Notes under the pieces: model-generated
The model's input: only the letters and a program-made list of their open reading frames with translations
What the model was told of the DNA's origin: nothing
The model's database searches: none
Shown here: positions 59,740-64,000 of the stretch, piece after piece
Numbering within the stretch: the stretch's first letter is position 1
Layout: every line of letters starts with the position of its first letter
Translations under genes and position numbers: made by a program
Assembly (NCBI RefSeq): GCF_014208035.1
Contig: NZ_JACHMK010000001.1
Span: 868,001 to 932,000 of the forward strand
Origin: Schaalia hyovaginalis
Lineage (GTDB): Bacteria; Actinomycetota; Actinomycetes; Actinomycetales; Actinomycetaceae
Direction: 5' to 3'
Length of the DNA stretch: 64,000 nt

Positions 59740-59750
59740 GATCCGCTTGA

Positions 59751-61181
<1,431 letters not shown>

Positions 61182-61195
61182 TCCGATCGCAGCCG

Positions 61196-61231
61196 TCGGG
61201 GGTGGTCCGGGTCCTCCCGGGCCACCCCCGA
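61196..61231 (+). terminator. Strong terminator after gdhA
   Basis: The 16-nt arms 61196-61211 and 61216-61231 pair with a single G-U around TCCT. The stem is very GC-rich and lies 14 nt after the stop, between convergent genes. Confidence 0.85.
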
Positions 61232-61280
61232 TCGTGCATCGCGCGCCGAACGCCGCGCTCGGGCCGTGCTCTCGCCGCGC

Positions 61281-62432
61281 TCAGACCGTGGCGTGCTCTG
61301 AGCGCAAGAGCCAGGCCTTGTCCGACTCGACCGAGAGGCGCACGATCCTGCCCTCGTCCAGGAGCTCGTCCTCGCGAGGATCCGAAACGACGCAGATGAC
61401 CGTGCCGAACTCCGTCTCGATCTCGTACTCGATGGTGTCCCCGTAGAAGACGCTGGTGATGATCTGGCCGAGGTCGCCGGTGAGGGCCTGGGGCTTGTCG
61501 TCGACGGGGCGCAGGCGCAGGGACTCGGGGCGGACCATGAGGACCACCTCCTCGCCGGCGAGGGCAGCGGCGCGCGCTCCGGGCTCGGAGGGAACGAGGA
61601 TCTCCGCGCCGAGCGCGCGCACGCGAACCCTCTCCTGCGAAATCGCATCGAGGACCGCGGTCCTGAGGAAGTTCGCGCGGCCGACGAAGTCGGCGACGAA
61701 GACGGACGCCGGGTGGAGGTAGATCTCCGAGGGCGTGTCCGCCTGCTCGATGCGCCCGGCGTTCATGACGACGATCCGGTCGGACATCGCCATCGCCTCG
61801 GACTGGTCGTGAGTGACGTAGACGGAGGAGATGCCGAGGCGCTTCTGCATGCGGCGGATCTCGATGCGCATCTTGACGCGCAGCTTCGCATCGAGGTTCG
61901 ACAGCGGCTCGTCGAAGAGGAGGACCTTCGGACGGACGACCATGGCGCGGGCGAGGGCGACGCGCTGCTGCTGGCCGCCGGAGAGCTGCGACGGCGCCCG
62001 GTTCGCCATGGCGGTGAGGTTCATCGAGGCCAGGGCGACGTCGACGGCCTCGTCGAGTTGGGCTGCGGGCATCTTCTGGAGCTTGAGGCCGTAGGCGACG
62101 TTGTCCCGGACCGAGAGGTGGGGGAACAGGGCGTACGACTGGAAGACCATGGACATGGGGCGTTTGTTCGGGGGGATGACGACCATGTTCTCGCCGTCGA
62201 GGAGGACCTCTCCGGAGGTCGCGTCCTCGAAGCCCGCGATCATGCGCAGGGTGGTCGTCTTGCCGCAGCCCGAAGGGCCCAGGAGGGTGATGAACTCCCC
62301 GGGTTCGATGTCGAGGTCGATGTGGTCGACCGCGGTGACCCGGTTGTCGCCCTCGCCGAAGGTCTTCGTGAGGGAGACCAGTGAAAGGCGTCCGGTCGGT
62401 GCAGGGGCCTCGAGTGCAGTGCTATCAGTCAT
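61281..62432 (-). CDS. ABC importer ATPase (FbpC/PotA type)
   Basis: 383 residues. Walker A GPSGCGKTT (52-60), signature LSGGQQQR, Walker B VLLFDEPLSNLDAKLR and switch THDQSEAMAMSD are intact. A C-terminal TOBE regulatory domain (about 260-380) follows. It energises the two-domain permease encoded just upstream. The family handles Fe3+, 2-aminoethylphosphonate, spermidine or similar solutes; iron is the likeliest given the fused permease. Its stop is 98 nt from the gdhA stop, converging. Confidence 0.88.
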   Translation of the reverse strand: MTDSTALEAPAPTGRLSLVSLTKTFGEGDNRVTAVDHIDLDIEPGEFITLLGPSGCGKTTTLRMIAGFEDATSGEVLLDGENMVVIPPNKRPMSMVFQSYALFPHLSVRDNVAYGLKLQKMPAAQLDEAVDVALASMNLTAMANRAPSQLSGGQQQRVALARAMVVRPKVLLFDEPLSNLDAKLRVKMRIEIRRMQKRLGISSVYVTHDQSEAMAMSDRIVVMNAGRIEQADTPSEIYLHPASVFVADFVGRANFLRTAVLDAISQERVRVRALGAEILVPSEPGARAAALAGEEVVLMVRPESLRLRPVDDKPQALTGDLGQIITSVFYGDTIEYEIETEFGTVICVVSDPREDELLDEGRIVRLSVESDKAWLLRSEHATV

Positions 62433-62457
62433 TTCGTCTTCCTAAGGTGTGGGGCGC

Positions 62458-64000
62458 TCACAGGCCCGCGCGGTTCTGGGCGGCCGGTGCGTTGTCGCGG
62501 ACGAGGATGTTGGTCAGGCCGATCACGGCCATCACGATGAGGATGAGGATCGTGCAGAACGCGAAGGCGTTGCCGAAGCGCCCCGCATCGACCTCGGAGA
62601 GGATCTGCGAGGTCATGATCTTCGTCTTCGGTGTCGTGATGAAGATGATCGGGGAGAGCGTCGTCATCGAACGCGCGAAGGCGTAGGTCAGGCCCGCGAT
62701 GAATGCGGGGCGGATCAGGGGCATGGTCACGCGGGCGAAGGTCTGCAATCCGGAGGCTCCGAGCGAGGTGGAGGCCTCGTCGATCGACTTGTCGATCTGC
62801 TGGAGGCTGGCGATGCCCGAGCGTTGGCCCGAGGGCATGGATCGTGCGACGTAGACGAGGATGATCGCCAGCGCGCCGCCGAAGACCGCGCTCCCCCCCG
62901 CCAGGGCGGGCATGTACTGCCGTCCGGCGAAGATGATGGGCTGGTTGTAGGTGATGAGGTAGCCGATGCCGAGGACGGTGCCGGGGACCGACAGGCCGAG
63001 CATGCCGAGGAAGTCCATGACGCCCGCGCTCGCCTTGAGGCGGACGACGACGAGCCAGGCGACGACCATGCCGAGGATGCCCGCGATGGGGGTGGCGATG
63101 AGGGCGAGGATCGTCGTGTCGATCATCGCGTCGTTGCCGATGCCGGACAGGACGTAGCGGAAGTTGTCGAGCGTCGGGGTGTTGTCGACTCCGAGGATGT
63201 TGACGAAGGCGCCGACGATCACGGTGGCGTAGATCGTCACGATGAAGAGCGCGACGAGTGCGGTGCCCGCTCCGAGGAGGATGCGGGCGACGGGGGCGCG
63301 GACGAGGCGCACCCGGCCGGCGGGCTTGCCGGTGACGGTGACCGCGGAGGAGCGTCCCGCCCAGTAGCGCTGGATGAGGAAGACGAGGAGCGCGGGCACC
63401 AGCAGGATGAGCGAGTAGGCGCTGCCCGCGGCCGTGTTGTACTCGCCGTTGATCGCGATGTAGGCGCGTGAGGCGAGAACGGTGAAGTCGCCGCCGATGA
63501 CGAGCGGATTCGCCAGGTCGGCGATCGCTTCGACGAAGAGGAGGAGGAAGGATGCGGCGAAGCCGGGGATGAGCATGGGGAGGGTGACGGAGCGGAAGAC
63601 CTTCCACTGGGACGCTCCGAGGGAGGCCGCGGCCTCCTCCATCGCCGGATCGAGGTTGCGGAGCATGCCGAGCATGTTCATGTAGGCGACGGGGAAGAAG
63701 GAGAGGGTGAGGACGAGCGTGAGCCCCGGGAGCCCGTAGATGTTCCACTGCTGGCCGAGGACCTGGGTCGAGATGATCCCGTTGCGCCCGAAGAGGGTGA
63801 TGGACGAGGTCGCCACTGCGAATGGCGGGGAGACGATCGGGATGAGGGCGATGAGGTGGAGGATCTTCTTGCCGGGCAGGGCGACCCGCGCCTGAATGAA
63901 GGCGAGGAAGAAGCCGATGAGCGTTCCGGCGAGCCCGACGACGACGCCGAGGATCACGGTGTTGAGGATGATCGTCCGGTTGGTGGAACTGGCGAAGATC
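62458..64000 (-). CDS. Two-domain ABC importer permease (FbpB-like), 5' end outside window
   Basis: At least 513 residues; the frame runs open to the window edge, so the N terminus is missing. About ten membrane segments form two BPD_transp_1 domains, each with an EAA motif (EEAAASLGASQWKVFRSVTLP and DEASTSLGASGLQTFARVTMP). Fused permeases of this type belong to ferric iron or related importers. The ATPase gene starts 25 nt downstream; the substrate-binding protein presumably lies beyond the window. Confidence 0.85.
   Translation of the reverse strand, partial: IFASSTNRTIILNTVILGVVVGLAGTLIGFFLAFIQARVALPGKKILHLIALIPIVSPPFAVATSSITLFGRNGIISTQVLGQQWNIYGLPGLTLVLTLSFFPVAYMNMLGMLRNLDPAMEEAAASLGASQWKVFRSVTLPMLIPGFAASFLLLFVEAIADLANPLVIGGDFTVLASRAYIAINGEYNTAAGSAYSLILLVPALLVFLIQRYWAGRSSAVTVTGKPAGRVRLVRAPVARILLGAGTALVALFIVTIYATVIVGAFVNILGVDNTPTLDNFRYVLSGIGNDAMIDTTILALIATPIAGILGMVVAWLVVVRLKASAGVMDFLGMLGLSVPGTVLGIGYLITYNQPIIFAGRQYMPALAGGSAVFGGALAIILVYVARSMPSGQRSGIASLQQIDKSIDEASTSLGASGLQTFARVTMPLIRPAFIAGLTYAFARSMTTLSPIIFITTPKTKIMTSQILSEVDAGRFGNAFAFCTILILIVMAVIGLTNILVRDNAPAAQNRAGL

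Noticed and set aside
59719..59745. AmtR/GlnR-type operator before gdhA
   Set aside because: GATC repeats flank the TATAGT hexamer, but no symmetric site matching either consensus could be found.

Overview
The window comes from a high-GC Gram-positive bacterium (Actinobacteria), most likely of the Actinomyces/Schaalia type (Actinomycetaceae). This is inferred from base composition, the actinobacterial marker families DUF3117, DUF3107 and AdnAB, G5-domain resuscitation-promoting factors, and gene orders that match the Mycobacterium tuberculosis tatD-rpfB-ksgA-ispE / glmU-prs-rplY, dapE-mrp and adnAB blocks (comparison from memory). No rRNA, CRISPR array, insertion sequence or replication origin was seen. 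About 60 protein genes and one tRNA-Gln fill the window. Many genes appear to be leaderless, with a TANNNT -10 hexamer 6-7 nt before the start codon, and this helped set several starts.

Layout. 1-5.8 kb: a triple 22-bp repeat, a fused ABC ATPase-permease, a DJ-1-like protein, a nitroreductase and TatD. 5.8-12.6 kb: two tandem Rpf-like muralytic proteins, KsgA, IspE and an ABC-F ATPase. 12.8-14.7 kb: a DUF1540 protein and a tightly coupled TetR-MarR-DUF4298 operon. 14.8-18.4 kb: tRNA-Gln, a GlmU that stops before its acetyltransferase site, Prs, ribosomal protein L25 and a C39-peptidase-like protein in the place where pth often lies. 18.4-26.2 kb: purine nucleoside phosphorylase, DapE, a LOG-family protein, DUF3117, an O-methyltransferase, Mrp, DUF1003, an MgtE-N/CBS protein and a YflT-like membrane protein.

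26.2-30.1 kb is the most unusual part. It is visibly lower in GC at its start. It encodes a small secreted peptide whose frame continues past an in-frame TAA and then overlaps (TGATG) the start of a lipoprotein gene. These are followed by an adaptor with a peptidoglycan-binding domain, an ABC ATPase and an FtsX-type permease. The peptide is preceded by a clear promoter and two mutually exclusive hairpins. It is a candidate peptide-export (bacteriocin-like) system that I cannot assign to a named family.

30.1-38.1 kb: aminopeptidase P, a PHP phosphoesterase, MarC, glycogen phosphorylase with a LacI-type palindrome upstream, a spacer with two inverted triple-repeat clusters, and a YtrA-type regulator-ABC operon. 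38.2-47.2 kb: a DEAD-box helicase, a membrane-anchored alpha/beta hydrolase, an SMP-30 lactonase, a 3-hydroxyisobutyrate-dehydrogenase-family oxidoreductase, a DUF1537 sugar-acid kinase and a FadR-type regulator (a sugar-acid catabolic operon with a 22-bp palindrome), a ferritin-fold protein and DUF3107. 47.3-55 kb: AdnA and AdnB DNA-repair motor-nucleases and an APH-fold protein. 55.1-59.7 kb: a compact Tad/Flp pilus operon. 59.8-64 kb: glutamate dehydrogenase and the ATPase and (partial) permease of an Fbp-like iron/solute importer.
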